From an uncultured Lachnospiraceae bacterium (lineage in GTDB: Bacteria > Bacillota > Clostridia > Lachnospirales > Lachnospiraceae), in NCBI GenBank assembly GCA_902787715.1, contig CADAHQ010000008.1:1-64000 (forward strand): DNA of 64,000 nucleotides. Reading direction: 5' to 3'. The stretch's first letter is position 1. Each line of letters begins with the position of its first letter. A program made the translations under genes and the position numbers. Below the pieces are notes generated by a model. That model was not told where the DNA came from. It searched no databases and saw only the letters and a program-made list of their open reading frames with translations. Shown piece by piece: positions 1-8,948 of the stretch.

Positions 1-64
1 GGCCGCAAGTATTTTCCTTCCTGTTTTCACCTTTGTCTCCCCTCATTGTTTCATAATTCCGGGA

Positions 65-2548
65 TTAGTTTTTACCCGGACTCGGCTGCACAATTGTGCT
101 GATACCGAGCATATGCCGTTTAACATACAACAGGTCAACGGCTGTGATGCCGTCATTGCCCTTCACATCCGCAGCCATGGACGCAGCATTACCCAGCTTA
201 CTGATTCCAAGGATGTGCCTCTTGATATACAGAAGGTCCTTTGCGTCGATGCCGCCATCGCCGGTGACATCTCCGTATATGACAATCGGAATCTTGAAGT
301 CATCGGTCTTTAAGCAGAAGCCCGTTCCGACCTTGCCGGACGTAACCGGCGCTCCGCTCAAATCCAAGACTTCCGTCTTAGAGCTGCCCGTCACCGTGAC
401 GTTCGAAAGGAACGTCGCAACTTCGGTTCCGAGCGACACTCCGAGAATCTTCTTGTCGCTGATTTCATACGCCGTTGAAACAATGGATTCCGTCGTCTCT
501 TTGCGGAACACGTGAAGAACGTATCTCTTGACAATGCCGTTTTGGGCCTTCGAATCGATGTTGATTGTATTTTCCCCATAGGCGAGATTCACCTTGCCGG
601 CACCCGTCACTGTCGTGGTGGAGGCAATTGCCTTCGCCGTGATTGTGATGGAGGACGTGCCCGGCCCCACGATCATGTCGTAGGAGAAGGTCTGATAATC
701 GAAATCGGGGGTCATATCCTCATCCGCAACAGACAATTCCTTGAGGAAGCCGTTGGGGTTGCCGTCGCCGATCGGACGCTCGCATTTTTCGGCCGGCATT
801 CCCGTGTACACGGGGATATTGAAGACGAACGGCGTATCCAGAATCGTCGGGTTGCCTTCCGTCAGGTTGTCATAGTACAGGTCCACTTCCTTGCAGGGTG
901 CGAGGACGTTGGTCATGTACTGGTGGCCGTACGTGTTGGTCGTTGTCACGTTGAATCTCTGCAGATACAGCGAATCCTGTCCCGCGGAGACGTAGCCCGC
1001 GCCGAGCTGTACCGCGCCGCCGATGATGGCCTTTTTCCGGGTGTTCCAGGGCCGTTGATCGGACACCTTGTTGCCGTTGATAGTGAATATCGTCTCTTTC
1101 TGCTTTGCAAATTTGATGCCCGCAGATACCGGGTTGGAGCCGTAGGCACCGAAGTTATAATAGTTGTAGTAACCGGAGGAACCGGAGATAATCGAGGACG
1201 TGTGTCCCGGTGTAACGCCCACCTCCTGGAAGATTCTTGCCGCCAGGAAATAAGGGCTGACGCCGGAGGTTACCGCGGCTTCCATCAGAATCTCCGCGTA
1301 GGTAGTTCCCTCAACCGCGCCTTCCATGTGGGAACCCTTCAACATGCTCGTCACGCCTTCGATGGTGTGAAGATTCGGGTCGAAGGACTGCTTTTCAAAC
1401 ATGAAAATCGCTTTTTCGCACAGGAAATTCCGGGGATCCAGGCAGTACGCCACAATCTCCTTCGATGCAGCGTTCCAGTTTCCGCCGTCATAGCGCACGA
1501 ACTCACCGTCGTTTCCGTTGGCATCCATCCAGAGGTAGTTCCCCTGCTCGGTGGATTTCCAGGAGGACGGCGACGACTTGTTGATCAGGCTCTTGCTGGA
1601 AGCATACTCTGCGTACAATGCATCCCCCCAGGCAAGTCCGGTCTTCATGGCCTTGAACACCCAGTTCGGATGCTGCTGGTGCAAAATGGCCAGGGATTCC
1701 CAATAGGACTCGGGGAAGCCTTCGCTCTTCAGATAATCAATATATGCGAGATACTCCGGATCCTCCAAAACGAGGTCGGCGTAGGTCAAAACATAGTCCT
1801 TCAGCACATAGCCGACCAGTCCGGTCTGGCCGCGGAAATCGAAGCGAATCTTGGAATAGCCGCTGCCGCCGCTGTTTTCCTCAAGAATTCGCACCTTCAT
1901 ACCCGGCGTCAGCTGAATGGCATACCCGTTGCTGTCCTTGAGCGGATTGCTCGAGCTGCTCGGACCCTCGCGCACATTCAGATCCTGCGCCACGTTAATG
2001 TACGCAGCCGTGCCTTCCGGCGTCGGTGTGGGCGTCGGGGTCGGCGAGAGCGTCGGTGTGGGTGACATCGTCGGCGTCGGCGAATCGGTCGGTGACGGCG
2101 GCGGTGTTATCGGCGTCGGCGACGGTGTAATCGGTGTCGGCGACGGGGTTATCGGCGTCGGTGACGGCGTAATCGGGGTCGGCGACGGGGTGATTGGCGT
2201 CGGCGACGGGGTTATCGGTGTCGGAGTCGGATCGTCACTCGGCGTCGGCTCCTCGCTGGGTGTCGGCCCTTCGCTGGGCGACAGCTCTCCGCCGGGCGTC
2301 ACTCCGCCCTCGCCGTTACCGTTTCCTTCACCGTTTCCGTTGCCTTCGCCGTTCCCGTTTTCATCACCGGGAGTCTCTCCGCCGGCACCTTCCTCCGGAA
2401 GAATCACCGAGCCGCTGCCGGCGACAGCCACCTTAACGCCCGGGATTCCCGCAGCCGACACTTCCGCGGGGAACGCAAACAAGGCTGCCATCATCACGAT
2501 TGCCAGCCAAATCGCACACCTCCGGTTGTCGGTCAAATTTCGTTTCAT
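65..2548 (-). CDS. Secreted beta-N-acetylglucosaminidase with SH3 and dockerin domains
   Basis: Predicted 827-aa secreted peptidoglycan hydrolase. A signal peptide (about residues 1-33, ending SAAG) is followed by a Gly/Asn/Glu then Pro/Thr/Ser linker (about 45-175) built on the heptad SPTPITP. Then come a bacterial SH3-like domain (about 180-250, with LNVREGPSS), a LytG/LytD-type glucosaminidase domain (about 290-560; [11 protein letters not shown] contains the likely catalytic Glu), a cadherin-like beta-sandwich, and a C-terminal type I dockerin with two Ca-binding half-repeats ([20 protein letters not shown] and [18 protein letters not shown]). It would act outside the cell on the glycan strand. 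The dockerin is unusual for an autolysin and implies a cohesin partner, though duplicated dockerin-like modules also occur without a cellulosome. The start is the ATG at 2548. It stands alone, downstream of dapF. Confidence 0.85.
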   Translation of the reverse strand: MKRNLTDNRRCAIWLAIVMMAALFAFPAEVSAAGIPGVKVAVAGSGSVILPEEGAGGETPGDENGNGEGNGNGEGNGNGEGGVTPGGELSPSEGPTPSEEPTPSDDPTPTPITPSPTPITPSPTPITPSPTPITPSPTPITPSPTPITPPPSPTDSPTPTMSPTPTLSPTPTPTPTPEGTAAYINVAQDLNVREGPSSSSNPLKDSNGYAIQLTPGMKVRILEENSGGSGYSKIRFDFRGQTGLVGYVLKDYVLTYADLVLEDPEYLAYIDYLKSEGFPESYWESLAILHQQHPNWVFKAMKTGLAWGDALYAEYASSKSLINKSSPSSWKSTEQGNYLWMDANGNDGEFVRYDGGNWNAASKEIVAYCLDPRNFLCEKAIFMFEKQSFDPNLHTIEGVTSMLKGSHMEGAVEGTTYAEILMEAAVTSGVSPYFLAARIFQEVGVTPGHTSSIISGSSGYYNYYNFGAYGSNPVSAGIKFAKQKETIFTINGNKVSDQRPWNTRKKAIIGGAVQLGAGYVSAGQDSLYLQRFNVTTTNTYGHQYMTNVLAPCKEVDLYYDNLTEGNPTILDTPFVFNIPVYTGMPAEKCERPIGDGNPNGFLKELSVADEDMTPDFDYQTFSYDMIVGPGTSSITITAKAIASTTTVTGAGKVNLAYGENTINIDSKAQNGIVKRYVLHVFRKETTESIVSTAYEISDKKILGVSLGTEVATFLSNVTVTGSSKTEVLDLSGAPVTSGKVGTGFCLKTDDFKIPIVIYGDVTGDGGIDAKDLLYIKRHILGISKLGNAASMAADVKGNDGITAVDLLYVKRHMLGISTIVQPSPGKN
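2098..2226 (-). repeat. 21-bp tandem repeat coding the SPTPITP linker
   Basis: About six near-identical 21-bp units inside the glucosaminidase gene encode SPTPITP heptads, giving an extended, possibly glycosylated linker. Synonymous differences between units suggest expansion by slippage or unequal recombination. Confidence 0.7.
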
Positions 2549-2634
2549 AGCTTTCTTCTGTCCTCTTACCCAATACAGCGCGGCGGATGCCCGTACTATT
2601 CAGGCTGTCCGCAGCGGTGCGGCCCGAAACTTTC

Positions 2635-3486
2635 TCAGGCCTTCTTCGGGGGCCACAGAATCTCGCCCTCGAAAACTGTCACTGCCGGACCGGTCATGAA
2701 AACCGTGTCCGTCTCTTCTTCATATTTGATTCGCAGATCGCCGCCCAGCAGGTGCACAAGCACCTCGGGCTCCGTAAGGCCCAGCCGGTAGCAGGCATAC
2801 GCAGAAGCGCATGCGCCCGTTCCGCAGGCCATGGTCTCGCCGGATCCGCGCTCCCAGACGCGCATGTTAATCTCGCGGCGTCCCAGGACTTCGATGAACT
2901 CCGTGTTCACTCCCTCGGGGAACAACTCGTGGTGCTCAATCAGCATTCCGAGCTCCTTCACCGGAGCAGTTTTCGTGGATGCCACCGGGATAACCGCATG
3001 GGGATTGCCCATGGACACCGCGGTAAATGCAACCTCGGTTCCGCCCACCGCCAGCTTCTTTCCGATGGCCGGCTCCGGCAGGCACAGTGGAATATCCGCA
3101 GGATTCACGGACGGATGTCCCATGTCGACGGTTACTTCATATACTTCGCCGCGGCGAACGCGGAGCGAAAGGTGCTTGACGCCTGAGAGCGTCTCCACGG
3201 TAATCTCGGTCTTGTCGGTCAGCCCCTTGTCGTAGACGAATTTGCCGACACAACGAATGCCGTTGCCGCACATCTTCCCCTGACTGCCGTCGAGATTGTA
3301 CATTTCCATATAGAAATCCGCGATGTCGCTTTTCTTAATCAGAATGATTCCGTCACCGCCGATTCCGGTGTGCCGGTCGCTCATCTGCACTGCCGCAGAC
3401 GCACTGTCCGGCAGCGGTTCCTTCGTGCAATCGAAGTACACGTAATCGTTCCCGCAGCCGTGCATTTTCGTAAAATGCCGCATCAT
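2635..3486 (-). CDS. dapF: Diaminopimelate epimerase
   Basis: 283 aa, normal length for the family. It interconverts LL- and meso-diaminopimelate in the cytosol, supplying lysine and the peptidoglycan cross-linking residue. The N-terminal GCGNDYVYFD, the first catalytic Cys in GKMCGNGIRC and the second in MACGTGACAS are all present, so both acid/base cysteines of the PLP-independent epimerase are intact. The ATG at 3486 sits 8 nt after GGGAGGA. A consensus promoter lies upstream at 3547-3575. It appears monocistronic, ending about 86 bp before the glucosaminidase start. Confidence 0.96.
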   Translation of the reverse strand: MMRHFTKMHGCGNDYVYFDCTKEPLPDSASAAVQMSDRHTGIGGDGIILIKKSDIADFYMEMYNLDGSQGKMCGNGIRCVGKFVYDKGLTDKTEITVETLSGVKHLSLRVRRGEVYEVTVDMGHPSVNPADIPLCLPEPAIGKKLAVGGTEVAFTAVSMGNPHAVIPVASTKTAPVKELGMLIEHHELFPEGVNTEFIEVLGRREINMRVWERGSGETMACGTGACASAYACYRLGLTEPEVLVHLLGGDLRIKYEEETDTVFMTGPAVTVFEGEILWPPKKA

Positions 3487-3546
3487 TTCGGTATTCCTCC
3501 CGCCTCCCTTTCAAAAGGGCACAAAAACTCATATTAAACCATTGTC

Positions 3547-3575
3547 ATTGTAGACCAAGCTTTCAAAAATGTCAA
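3547..3575 (-). promoter_or_regulatory. Sigma-A promoter of dapF
   Basis: Read on the minus strand, TTGACA (3570-3575), a 17-bp spacer and TACAAT (3547-3552), about 60 bp before the dapF start codon. Confidence 0.8.
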
Positions 3576-3635
3576 GATTCGTTGCATTTCCCGCCATTTT
3601 TCAAGGTTCCGCGGGCGCGGAAACCGCGGAAAACA

Positions 3636-3664
3636 TTGACTTTTTGCGTTTCCGCTGGTATACT
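3636..3664 (+). promoter_or_regulatory. Sigma-A promoter of the CBM-like lipoprotein gene
   Basis: TTGACT (3636-3641), 17-bp spacer, TATACT (3659-3664). It leads into the lipoprotein gene at 3737, which has AAGGAGG upstream of its start. Confidence 0.8.
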
Positions 3665-3736
3665 TCATTACAGTATCGTTCCCCGCCGCAGGGCGGGCGA
3701 TAGCAAAAACGATTTATACCAAGGAGGATATGCAAT

Positions 3737-4534
3737 ATGAGAAAGTTTCTTGCACTGTTGTTGACCGTTGTCTGCGTTGTGGGCCTTCTGTCCGCATGCG
3801 GCGATGCCAAGAACAACACGTCCGAACCGACTGCCGCTCCTACGGCTACCAACACTCCGGCTCCGACGAACACTCCTACCCCGTCTCCGACTCCTACTCC
3901 GGACCCGAACACCTTCTTCAAGTGTGACTTCGATTCCAAGCCGATAGGACAGGTTGTGGATGCATATGAATTTGCCGATTCTGTTACCGGCGAGCTCGCT
4001 TACATGCTGTATACCGGCGTCGGCAGCGGCATCGCAGACTGCGCTGCAGGCAAGGGCAAGGACGGCACCGGCGCTTTGGTCGCTACCGGTAGAACCGCTA
4101 CCTGGAACGGTATCGCTTTGAATGTCGGTGAGAAGTATTTCGGCAAGGGCCTCAAGGTCAGCTTCGATGCTTCCGCTGTTTCGCTCAAAGAGGGCGTTAC
4201 CGAGATGCAGATTTCCTGCACCACGAAGTTCCAGGTTGTCAACGCTAAGACCGGAAAGGGCACCACAGTTTATCCCGAGTACAACCGTATCGTTGTAACC
4301 TCGGTTAACGGCGAGTGGGTTCACGGTGAAGGCGTTGTCTTCTTCCCGAGCGACATCTTCTTCAATCCCGATGACGGCGGCACCACACCGCAGATTTACT
4401 TCGAGAGCCCTACCGGAAACGGTAAAGAGGATCTCTACATCGATAACATTGAAATGATCGTTATCGACGGTGTCGGCGATTATGAAGCTTTCCAGAAGTA
4501 CTGGGATGAGCATAAGCCGGCTGAGGAAGAATAA
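3737..4534 (+). CDS. Lipoprotein with carbohydrate-binding-like beta-sandwich
   Basis: 265 aa. A lipoprotein signal ends at LLSAC with the lipidated Cys at residue 21. A Thr/Pro-rich linker (about 28-56) leads to a single all-beta domain that starts CDFDSKPIGQ and ends YIDNIEMIVIDG; these edges resemble jelly-roll carbohydrate-binding modules of the CBM4/9/22 type. No catalytic motif is visible. By inference it is a surface-exposed glycan-binding lipoprotein. Its own promoter precedes it and a terminator hairpin follows at 4557-4580. The next gene has the same plan (lipobox, linker, CBM-like domain), so the two may be related. Function is assigned by architecture only. Confidence 0.7.
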   Translation: MRKFLALLLTVVCVVGLLSACGDAKNNTSEPTAAPTATNTPAPTNTPTPSPTPTPDPNTFFKCDFDSKPIGQVVDAYEFADSVTGELAYMLYTGVGSGIADCAAGKGKDGTGALVATGRTATWNGIALNVGEKYFGKGLKVSFDASAVSLKEGVTEMQISCTTKFQVVNAKTGKGTTVYPEYNRIVVTSVNGEWVHGEGVVFFPSDIFFNPDDGGTTPQIYFESPTGNGKEDLYIDNIEMIVIDGVGDYEAFQKYWDEHKPAEEE

Positions 4535-4556
4535 TTCCGAACTACCCGAACTTGAC

Positions 4557-4580
4557 AGGAGTGGCTTTCGGGCCACTCCT
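4557..4580 (+). terminator. Hairpin terminator/attenuator between the lipoprotein genes
   Basis: AGGAGTGGC and GCCACTCCT pair perfectly around a 6-nt loop and are followed by TTCTTG. The short T run suggests partial termination, letting some transcript reach the next lipoprotein gene. Confidence 0.6.
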
Positions 4581-4600
4581 TTCTTGTCGGAGGAGGATCT

Positions 4601-5728
4601 ATGCAAAAGAAATTCTGTGACATGACGACCCTTCGCATCCCTGCGGATGCGTCGAGCGGACGGACGCCCTGCAAGGTGCTCCTGCCGCTTTTTGTGTTGT
4701 GTCTGGCGGTCTTTTCGCTGTGCGGATGCACGGGCAGTCTCCCGGGCTCAGAAGATATCACGGCGACCGTGACCCCGCAGATTTCTCCCAGCTCCGCGCT
4801 GACACTTACGCCGACTCCCTCCCAGGCGATGACCCCGACGCCGACACAGTCCGCGCGTCCCACGCCTGTGGACATCTCCGGGTTTACAAACGGCGGATGC
4901 AACGCCTGCGCCGTCTGGAACGATGACGATACGCTAAAGTCCGCAGCGGAGGTGAAGGTCGGCTCCATGATCTACGCCAACAATTTCGAGCGCGACCGCG
5001 GAAACCGCCTCGCCTCGGGCAACACCTGCAACGATGTCGAAGTGTATACGACGGACACGGTTGCCTCCTCGGGGCTCTACTCCTACAAGATCACACGGCG
5101 TCTGCAGGATTACCACGGCATGAGCGGCCTCGGCTTCCACCTCGATGAGCGGAACGGCCTCTCCTACGAATCCCTGGTGGGCAAGACCATCCGCATCGAC
5201 TGCCGCATCTACTACGCGGACGAGGGCTTCGGCGTCGCCGACGAGCTCACCTTCGCCCTGTACGACGGCTACCGGACCGAGCGCGTGTACGACTATGTAT
5301 ATGAAAAGGTCAACGGCGGAATTCAGTATGACAAAAAAGGCCGCCCGGTGCGGGAGACGAAGGATGCGTTCCCCCTTGTTGACACGTATCCTGTCCGCGT
5401 CAGACAGTGGACCTCCTGCACATTCTACATTCACATTGATGAGCTCCCGGCCGTGTCGGAGGACGACAAGGACGCAAAGGATCTGAAGGACGGCTTCCTT
5501 CTGCTCGCCACTCTGAATGAGGAGCACAACAGCATCGGCTTGTATTGTTCGTATTATCTCGACGACCTGACCATAACGGTGGTTCCGGACGAGGAAGCCC
5601 CGGTGAAGCATTACCGGAAGCCCGTCCCGCAGAAGCCGGATTACATCTTAAAGGACAACTTCGTGGTCCTCATCCCCGAGAAGGAAGCGGAGGAAACGAC
5701 GTCAGAGGAAACGACACCGGCGGAGTGA
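4601..5728 (+). CDS. Lipoprotein with CBM-like domain
   Basis: 375 aa. After an N-terminal extension, a hydrophobic segment (about 25-40) ends in a lipobox-like LCGC (Cys 43). A Thr/Pro-rich linker (about 55-92) follows, then a beta-rich domain with features of CBM4/9-type modules, including an early SMIYANNFE segment and a late YYLDDLTITVV strand typical of such folds. The tail is Glu/Thr rich. No catalytic residues were recognised. It begins 66 bp after the preceding lipoprotein with GGAGGAGG upstream of the ATG, so they probably share transcription across a weak hairpin. A glycan-binding role is inferred. Confidence 0.68.
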   Translation: MQKKFCDMTTLRIPADASSGRTPCKVLLPLFVLCLAVFSLCGCTGSLPGSEDITATVTPQISPSSALTLTPTPSQAMTPTPTQSARPTPVDISGFTNGGCNACAVWNDDDTLKSAAEVKVGSMIYANNFERDRGNRLASGNTCNDVEVYTTDTVASSGLYSYKITRRLQDYHGMSGLGFHLDERNGLSYESLVGKTIRIDCRIYYADEGFGVADELTFALYDGYRTERVYDYVYEKVNGGIQYDKKGRPVRETKDAFPLVDTYPVRVRQWTSCTFYIHIDELPAVSEDDKDAKDLKDGFLLLATLNEEHNSIGLYCSYYLDDLTITVVPDEEAPVKHYRKPVPQKPDYILKDNFVVLIPEKEAEETTSEETTPAE

Positions 5729-5768
5729 AGCCGGGCGGAAAAGTCAGAAAAACGAATCATCAGATGAC

Positions 5769-5800
5769 ATGGCGGACAACGGTGACCCGTTGCCCGCCAT
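5769..5800 (+). terminator. Terminator of the lipoprotein pair
   Basis: ATGGCGG pairs with CCGCCAT and, inside, CAACGG with CCGTTG, closed by a 4-nt loop and followed by TTTCG. It lies 40 bp after the stop codon. Confidence 0.75.
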
Positions 5801-5880
5801 TTTCGTATCATCAATTCCCATAACTGCAAACAGTGCGCACACGCCGGGAAAGCGCCTCGAACGATTTTTCCCCCCGCAAC

Positions 5881-6066
5881 CACGGCGGACGAAAGGAACC
5901 CTTGCGAAGCATGCGAGAGAGTTCTTGGCAGGTGCGAGGGCGATTAGGCCGCTGCGAGAACGTGTTTGAGCGAAGCGAGTCTCGCAGCAGCGGCCTGATT
6001 ATGAGACCGAAGCAGCTGCCCTAGAACTTACCTAGCGCTTCGAAAGGGTTTATTTCCTCCGCCGTG
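5881..6066. repeat. 186-bp nested foldback element
   Basis: Occupies most of the 450-bp gene-free stretch 5729-6178. Three nested inverted repeats are visible: outer arms 5881-5910 and 6037-6066 (30 nt each, mostly complementary), middle arms about 5920-5935 and 6010-6028, and an inner stem GGCCGCTGCGAGA (5947-5959) with TCTCGCAGCAGCGGCC (5980-5995). No ORF and no transposase. It could be a miniature foldback element, a structured RNA, or both. Confidence 0.7.
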
Positions 6067-6082
6067 GACCCTGGAAACAAAG

Positions 6083-6114
6083 GAACGGCACCGCCGATAT
6101 TGGCAGTGCCGTTC
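6083..6114. terminator. Terminator-like hairpin downstream of acpP
   Basis: GAACGGCAC and GTGCCGTTC enclose a further imperfect GCCGATATTGGC stem. T-rich sequence follows on the plus strand and an A-rich flank gives a weak U tract on the minus strand, so it may serve acpP (stop at 6179) as well as block plus-strand read-through. Confidence 0.6.
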
Positions 6115-6178
6115 GTTCTTTTCTTTGTTTAGTTTCCGGCCAACGCAGGCGCCGGTTTTGTTCCGTTCTTACGGTCGA

Positions 6179-6409
6179 TTACTCGATTCCGTTCGAAGCA
6201 AGAAACTCGATTACGTCTCCCACCGTGCGGATACCGTCAAGGTCTTCCGGCTGAATCTCGATGCCGAACTCGTCCTCCAATGCGGTAACAACCTCATACA
6301 GGTCGAGCGAGTCGATGCGAAGGTCATCGCGGAACGAAGTTTCCTCAGTAACTCCGGTGACATCGATGGAAAGCTGATTCTGCAGGATCTCCAAGATTTT
6401 CTCGAACAT
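6179..6409 (-). CDS. acpP: Acyl carrier protein
   Basis: 76 aa, small and acidic. It carries growing acyl chains in fatty acid synthesis on 4'-phosphopantetheine attached to Ser in the DSLD motif (RIDSLDLYEVV, Ser about 36). Length and the four-helix pattern match typical ACPs. It has AAAAGGAG upstream of the ATG, a consensus promoter at 6461-6489 and a dyad at 6440-6454 between promoter and gene. It stands alone rather than in a fab cluster, so it may be a specialised ACP rather than the housekeeping one. Confidence 0.93.
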   Translation of the reverse strand: MFEKILEILQNQLSIDVTGVTEETSFRDDLRIDSLDLYEVVTALEDEFGIEIQPEDLDGIRTVGDVIEFLASNGIE

Positions 6410-6439
6410 ATGTGTCTCCTTTTGTCGATAAAAAAGCTA

Positions 6440-6454
6440 GGTACGACTCGTACC
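6440..6454. promoter_or_regulatory. Candidate operator, perfect dyad upstream of acpP
   Basis: GGTACGA and TCGTACC are perfect 7-bp arms around one central base, starting 6 bp downstream of the acpP -10 box and so overlapping the expected transcription start. The GGTAC half-sites are reminiscent of lipid regulators such as FapR, but I cannot assign the regulator. Confidence 0.5.
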
Positions 6455-6460
6455 GTTTGC

Positions 6461-6489
6461 ATCATATTCCAGGTACAACATTTTGTCAA
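6461..6489 (-). promoter_or_regulatory. Sigma-A promoter of acpP
   Basis: Minus-strand TTGACA (6484-6489), 17-bp spacer, TATGAT (6461-6466). Confidence 0.8.
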
Positions 6490-6498
6490 CAGGGAATT

Positions 6499-6969
6499 TC
6501 AACCGTGGTCGGGACCGTCGTCCATGTCCGGTCCGTCGTGGTCAAAATCAGGCATATCCGGGATTCCGTCGCCGTCCGCATCCATCATCGGACCGCCCAT
6601 CGGACCGCCCATGATGCCGTAGAACTCCTTGCCGACCACCTTCTTCTCGTTTCGAACCGCCTCCACAAGCTGGGAAATCAGCTGCTTCACCTGCTTCGAG
6701 TGCTTGATGTTCTTAAGCTCAATCATCTTCTGCGTATCCACGCGGCTGAACACCTGCACCGTGCCCGTTCCGAAGATCTTCTGCAAAAACGTCCGGACCA
6801 GGCGGACATCGACGATGCGGTACAGAAGTGTCTCGTCATACGTCGTCTTGAAGAATCCGACGTCCAGATTCAGGTGCTCCTTCGTCACGGAGTACCGGGT
6901 GAAGGAAAACGGAAACCACATCCAATGCTTCCGATCTTTCCAGAGAATTTCTTCCTGTTGCAGTTCCAT
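6499..6969 (-). CDS. PH-domain protein with acidic Asp-Gly tail
   Basis: 156 aa. The first ~115 residues have the pattern of a bacterial PH (bPH2/DUF304-like) domain: a Trp/Phe-rich start, then VTKEHLNLDVGFF and YRIVDVRLVRT strands and a closing helix. No transmembrane helix is obvious. The last ~35 residues are striking: two copies of MGGP followed by DADGDGIPDMPDFDHDGPD, resembling calcium-binding Asp-Gly loops. I chose the ATG at 6969 because AAAGGGG lies 8 nt before it; an upstream in-frame ATG lacks such a site. Function unknown. Confidence 0.72.
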   Translation of the reverse strand: MELQQEEILWKDRKHWMWFPFSFTRYSVTKEHLNLDVGFFKTTYDETLLYRIVDVRLVRTFLQKIFGTGTVQVFSRVDTQKMIELKNIKHSKQVKQLISQLVEAVRNEKKVVGKEFYGIMGGPMGGPMMDADGDGIPDMPDFDHDGPDMDDGPDHG

Positions 6970-7101
6970 AGTGCAAACCCCTTTCATTTTCCGCAAACGA
7001 CGGCCCCACCGATTCCGGTCTCCCGCCGCCTGCTAGATTCATTATATCGTTCCCTCTCGGAAAATACAACCTAAAATATCAATCCTTCCGCAAGCCTCAG
7101 T

Positions 7102-8076
7102 CTAAATCAATCCGGCGCAGCGCAGGATGTACACAATGGCCGTGATGGTGACGGAGGAGAACAGCGTTGTGACAAGCACCGTGGCCGACGCAAGCGGCGC
7201 GTCGTTTCGCATATTCTTCGCCATGATGTAGCAGGCAACCGTCGTGGGAGATGCAAGCATCACCGCAATCGCCACAAGCTGCGCTTCGCGAAATCCCATC
7301 CATACCGCCACGGGCACAAACGCCGCCGGCAGCAGCACAAGCTTCGTGAGGGACGCGGTCAACACCGGCCGCAGTCTTGCAATCGCCTCGTGGTGTTCAA
7401 AGCCTGCGCCAAGCACAAGAAGTGCCAGCGGTGTGGCCATGTTTCCGATGCTCTTTAAGCACGAGAACGGAATCTCCGTCCAGCTTCTGGCCGGCAAATG
7501 CAGCAGCGCCGCGGGTATCGCCAGCACAACCGCCACAATCAAAGGATTCGTAACCACCTCAAACAAAACCCGCCGCACCGGGAAACGCACTTCCGTGCCG
7601 GACTCGGTCGCTTCCTCCGCCGGGCGAGCGCTGATGGCGAGCGCAAGAACGGAGAAAATGTTGTAGAAGGGCACCACCGCCACAATCATAAGGGGCGCGA
7701 AGCCCGCGCTTCCGTAGATATTCTTGACAAATGCAATCCCCAATACCGCCGCGCTTCCACGGAAGGACACCATGGCGTAGGTTCCGATCATGGAGCGGTC
7801 CTTTACAAAAAGCCACGACAGGCCGTAAATCACGCCGAAGGAGACGCAGGCAACCGCGGCGCAGAAGAGGAAGAATTTGAGGTCAAAGCTGTCCTCCCAG
7901 TCCACGGACGCAATCTCCGTAAACAGCATCACCGGCAGCGCCACGCGGAAGACAAGCTTGTCGCCGACTCTGGCAAATTCCTCCGTGAGAAGCCCCTTCT
8001 TTCGCAAAAACCAGCCGATGACAATCACCAGAAATACCGGCAGCGTCGCATTTAAGCTGAAGATGAAATTGTTCAT
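7102..8076 (-). CDS. AEC-family transporter (auxin efflux carrier-like)
   Basis: 324 aa, highly hydrophobic, with about ten predicted membrane helices and an N-terminal FLVIVIGWFLRKKGLL segment typical of the AEC family of Firmicutes. It probably exports or exchanges small organic acids such as malate; the substrate cannot be read from sequence. It starts 21 bp after greA ends, with GGAGG 8 nt before its ATG overlapping the greA stop region, so the two are co-transcribed. This pairing probably has no functional meaning. Confidence 0.85.
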   Translation of the reverse strand: MNNFIFSLNATLPVFLVIVIGWFLRKKGLLTEEFARVGDKLVFRVALPVMLFTEIASVDWEDSFDLKFFLFCAAVACVSFGVIYGLSWLFVKDRSMIGTYAMVSFRGSAAVLGIAFVKNIYGSAGFAPLMIVAVVPFYNIFSVLALAISARPAEEATESGTEVRFPVRRVLFEVVTNPLIVAVVLAIPAALLHLPARSWTEIPFSCLKSIGNMATPLALLVLGAGFEHHEAIARLRPVLTASLTKLVLLPAAFVPVAVWMGFREAQLVAIAVMLASPTTVACYIMAKNMRNDAPLASATVLVTTLFSSVTITAIVYILRCAGLI

Positions 8077-8097
8077 AACCGCTGCCTCCGTTTCCTC

Positions 8098-8601
8098 TTA
8101 GTAGCTGCTGATCTCGTCCTCGGAGTCGTCGGGCGTCTTGTCAATGGAGCGGATCTCCACGTAGTACGTCTCGCCGTTCTCGGTCTCCACCATGCGGCGC
8201 TCACCTACGCGGTGGCCATAAATGGCTTTGCCGATCGGCGACTCGATGCTGATCAGGCGCTTGATCGGGTTGGCGCGAATCGTGGTCACAATGCGGAACG
8301 TAATCTCCCGCCCCGCTTTCTCCGAGTACACAACCACCGAATTGTTCATGGCGACGGCGTCGTCCGAGGCGTTGTCCTCAAACACCCGCGCCGTTAAAAT
8401 CATGCGCTCCAGATAGCGGATCCGGCTCTCATTGCGGGCCTTGTCACGCTTCGCCGCATGATACTCAAAATTCTCGCTCAAATCGCCCTGCGCCCGCGCC
8501 TCCTTCAACGACTGCAAAATCTTCGGCGCAAGCTCATGCCTGCGGTAATCAATCTCCGCCTGTATCTTCTCCAAATCGCTCTTTGTCAAACGATCATTCA
8601 T
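8098..8601 (-). CDS. greA: Transcription elongation factor GreA/GreB family
   Basis: 167 aa, near the usual ~158. It rescues backtracked RNA polymerase by stimulating transcript cleavage. The N-terminal coiled coil carries the tip motif ARAQGDLSENFEYHAAK with the acidic residues needed for cleavage stimulation; the C-terminal FKBP-like domain includes ISIESPIGKAIYGHRVGE. The ATG at 8601 has AAGGAG 7 nt upstream. A slightly divergent N-terminus and an acidic tail (DDSEDEISSY) suggest a GreA paralogue is possible. Confidence 0.92.
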   Translation of the reverse strand: MNDRLTKSDLEKIQAEIDYRRHELAPKILQSLKEARAQGDLSENFEYHAAKRDKARNESRIRYLERMILTARVFEDNASDDAVAMNNSVVVYSEKAGREITFRIVTTIRANPIKRLISIESPIGKAIYGHRVGERRMVETENGETYYVEIRSIDKTPDDSEDEISSY

Positions 8602-8819
8602 GCAACTTCTCCTTCATCTTTCGCCGCGGCGCCTTTTGAACGGCTTCCGCCGCGACCCGGTCTCCGCCGCCGGACTCTCCTCTCATCTTACCCCCTTCGG
8701 GGTGATAACGCAAGACTTTTTGCAACGGTCCCGAGGGCCCTCCGACGGAAAATGCGTCATTCCCCGGGCGGTGCCCGCCCTTTCTCGCAGAAACCCCTGC
8801 CGAAAGGCCCGCTTTTCGC

Positions 8820-8848
8820 TTGCCTCGCGCGCACGCGCGTGGTACAAT
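8820..8848 (+). promoter_or_regulatory. Sigma-A promoter of pepF
   Basis: TTGCCT (8820-8825), 17-bp spacer, TACAAT (8843-8848), 100 bp before the pepF start. The remainder of the 347-bp gap from 8602 is GC rich with no gene; nothing else was identified there. Confidence 0.75.
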
Positions 8849-8948
8849 TGCAGGTGACGGCGCCAAAGCCCGGATTGCCTTTTCTCTGCTCTTCTTTTGT
8901 GCAATCCCCGGACCGCGCCGGAAGACTTAATTTTCGGAGGAATTACCT

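Noticed and set aside
512-2065. Plus-strand 517-aa frame opposite the glucosaminidase
   Set aside because: Antisense shadow of a well-supported gene; His/Arg/Val-rich with no domain.
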